Below, one piece after another: positions 36,009-36,982 of a stretch of DNA of 36,982 bases. The stretch is from Terriglobia bacterium (lineage in GTDB: Bacteria > Acidobacteriota > Polarisedimenticolia > Polarisedimenticolales > JAIQFR01). The stretch lies in the NCBI GenBank assembly GCA_020073205.1, contig JAIQFR010000036.1, forward strand, positions 1-36,982, read 5' to 3'. The translations under genes and the position numbers were made by a program. The notes beneath the pieces were generated by a model. The model made no database searches. It saw only the letters and a program-made list of their open reading frames with translations, and was not told the DNA's origin. Numbering within the stretch: position 1 is the first letter of the stretch; each line of letters begins with the position of its first letter.

Positions 36009-36245
36009 TCAGCGGAACTGCTCGCGCAGTCTCCGGAACCGTGAGGCGTAGATCCGGTCGAAGAGTTCCATCCGGTCGGGCAGGAGGACGAGGCATTCCA
36101 TTCGCAGCTCTCGCTCCGCGATCGCGCAATCGAGATCGGAGAACGACGAGGTGACGATCATGGAGGCGACACGATCGGCGTGCCTCTGCAGCACGTCGGC
36201 GGGTTCGTCGCGCTCCCGGTCGGGCGTGGGGTAACCGGCAGCCAT
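36009..36245 (-). CDS. Small protein of unknown function
   Basis: A 78-residue protein, counted from the ATG at 36245, which has GGAGAG about four bases upstream; the frame is open to 36302 but the extra 19 residues lack a ribosome-binding site. The sequence is rich in Arg and Glu, has a middle stretch SMIVTSSFSDLDCAIAERELR and ends in a helical FDRIYASRFRRLREQF. No membrane segment or known motif is visible. It is 46 bases upstream of the rhomboid gene on the same strand, so they may be co-transcribed, and it is divergent from the deacetylase gene. Confidence 0.7.
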   Translation of the reverse strand: MAAGYPTPDRERDEPADVLQRHADRVASMIVTSSFSDLDCAIAERELRMECLVLLPDRMELFDRIYASRFRRLREQFR

Positions 36246-36330
36246 CGCGCTCTCCTCGGCGAGACTACACCCGTCGCCGGGGAGCCGCCACGGTCGTATC
36301 ATGCTCGCTCACGACGACGCGGAGGCGCCC

Positions 36331-36982
36331 ATGCCCGATGTCGGCCTCGTGCTGGACCGCCGATTCGAGGAGCACGACACCGGCCCGCATCACGTCGAGC
36401 GCCCGGCCCGTCTCGAGCGGGTGCGGGGCGGCCTCGAGGAGCGCGGGCTCGCTCGACGGTGCCGGAGGATCCCTCTCGAGCGCGCCTCCGACGAGGTGCT
36501 GTGCCGTGTCCACCGGATCGAGCACGTCAGGGCCGTCGAGGAGGCGTGCGCGGCCGGGGTGAGGATGCTCGACGCCGACACGGCCGTGGGGCGGAACAGC
36601 GCGGAGATCGCCCGGATCGCCGCCGGAACGACGGTCGCGCTCTGCCGCGAAGTGGCGCGCGGGACCCTCCGCGCCGGCTTCGCGGCGGTGCGCCCTCCCG
36701 GCCACCATGCGGAGAGCGATCGGGCGATGGGTTTTTGCCTGTTCAACAACGTCGCGGTGGCGGCCGCGCACCTTCGGGCGGAGGAGGGGGTCGAGCGCGT
36801 CCTGATCGTCGATTGGGACGTCCACCACGGGAACGGCACCCAGCACGCCTTCGAGGAGGATCCGACCGTCTTCTACTTCTCGGTACACCAGTTCCCGCTC
36901 TACCCGGGCACCGGCGGACCCCGCGAGACGGGGAGCGGCGCGGGGAAAGGCGCGACGCTCAACTGCCCCAATTCCTTTGATC
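36331..36982 (+). CDS. Histone-deacetylase-family amidohydrolase (AcuC-like), 3' end outside window
   Basis: The frame from the ATG at 36331 (GGAGG six bases upstream) is open to the right edge, giving 217 residues of an arginase/deacetylase-fold enzyme. The family motifs are clear: H19-P/H region GPHHVERPARLERV, RPPGHHAESD with the catalytic pair H125/H126, GFCLFNNVAVAA and VLIVDWDVHHGNGTQ with zinc ligands D163 and H165. The next part (YFSVHQFPLYPGTG) continues to match. Bacterial members deacetylate proteins (AcuC acts on acetyl-CoA synthetase), polyamines or other amides; the substrate is not predictable. Zinc ligand 3 and the C-terminus lie beyond the window. Confidence 0.92.
   Translation, partial: MPDVGLVLDRRFEEHDTGPHHVERPARLERVRGGLEERGLARRCRRIPLERASDEVLCRVHRIEHVRAVEEACAAGVRMLDADTAVGRNSAEIARIAAGTTVALCREVARGTLRAGFAAVRPPGHHAESDRAMGFCLFNNVAVAAAHLRAEEGVERVLIVDWDVHHGNGTQHAFEEDPTVFYFSVHQFPLYPGTGGPRETGSGAGKGATLNCPNSFD

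Overview
The window is dense, visibly GC-rich bacterial chromosome with no sign of phage, plasmid, insertion sequence, CRISPR array, tRNA or rRNA. LptD, LolA and a signal-peptide-bearing periplasmic cyclophilin show a Gram-negative, LPS-bearing cell. The gene content (RpoD-type sigma factor, HEAT-repeat cyclophilin, HDOD and HD-GYP proteins, YtrA-like GntR/ABC operon) would fit an Acidobacteriota-like lineage. That placement is inference from gene style only.

Layout. (1) 1-2721: the 3' part of an RpoD-like sigma factor with a near-perfect intrinsic terminator, then a gene-free stretch with an AT-rich island and four TCCACA-core (DnaA-box-like) sites, then a small Cys-rich protein and a GNAT acetyltransferase. 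(2) 2750-7747: lptD, an NAD-dependent epimerase and a large membrane protein that joins a dolichol/phytol-kinase-like half to a DUF92 (phytyl-phosphate-kinase-like) half. (3) 7812-13560, minus strand: a protein-quality-control run clpB - hsp20 - htpX - grpE ending in a UbiA-family prenyltransferase, convergent with the kinase fusion. (4) 13673-16690, minus strand: the tldD/tldE pair and a small ferredoxin. (5) 16767-21856, plus strand: dGTPase - rpiB - glyA - DinG/XPD-like helicase. (6) 21853-25771: a consensus promoter overlapped by a perfect inverted-repeat operator drives a secreted GspG-like protein, a YtrA-like GntR repressor, an ABC ATPase and an ABC permease fused to a propeller-like domain. 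The next genes are a decayed fragment of a second ABC ATPase and an HDOD protein. (7) 27387-36982: a small cytochrome c, DNA polymerase I with an insertion, an RpfG-like HD-GYP response regulator, a HEAT-cyclophilin fusion divergent from lolA, a rhomboid protease, a small unknown protein and the 5' part of a histone-deacetylase-family gene that runs off the right edge.

The most interesting points are the two-step prenol-kinase fusion next to a UbiA prenyltransferase; the self-regulated GspG-like/GntR/ABC-propeller operon with its adjacent broken ABC gene; and the DnaA-box-like cluster at 1077-1252. Several genes (lptD, tldD) have promoters so close to the start codon that their mRNAs should be leaderless or almost so. 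Promoter calls are by eye against the sigma-70 consensus, and function calls rest on recognised family motifs, not on database searches.
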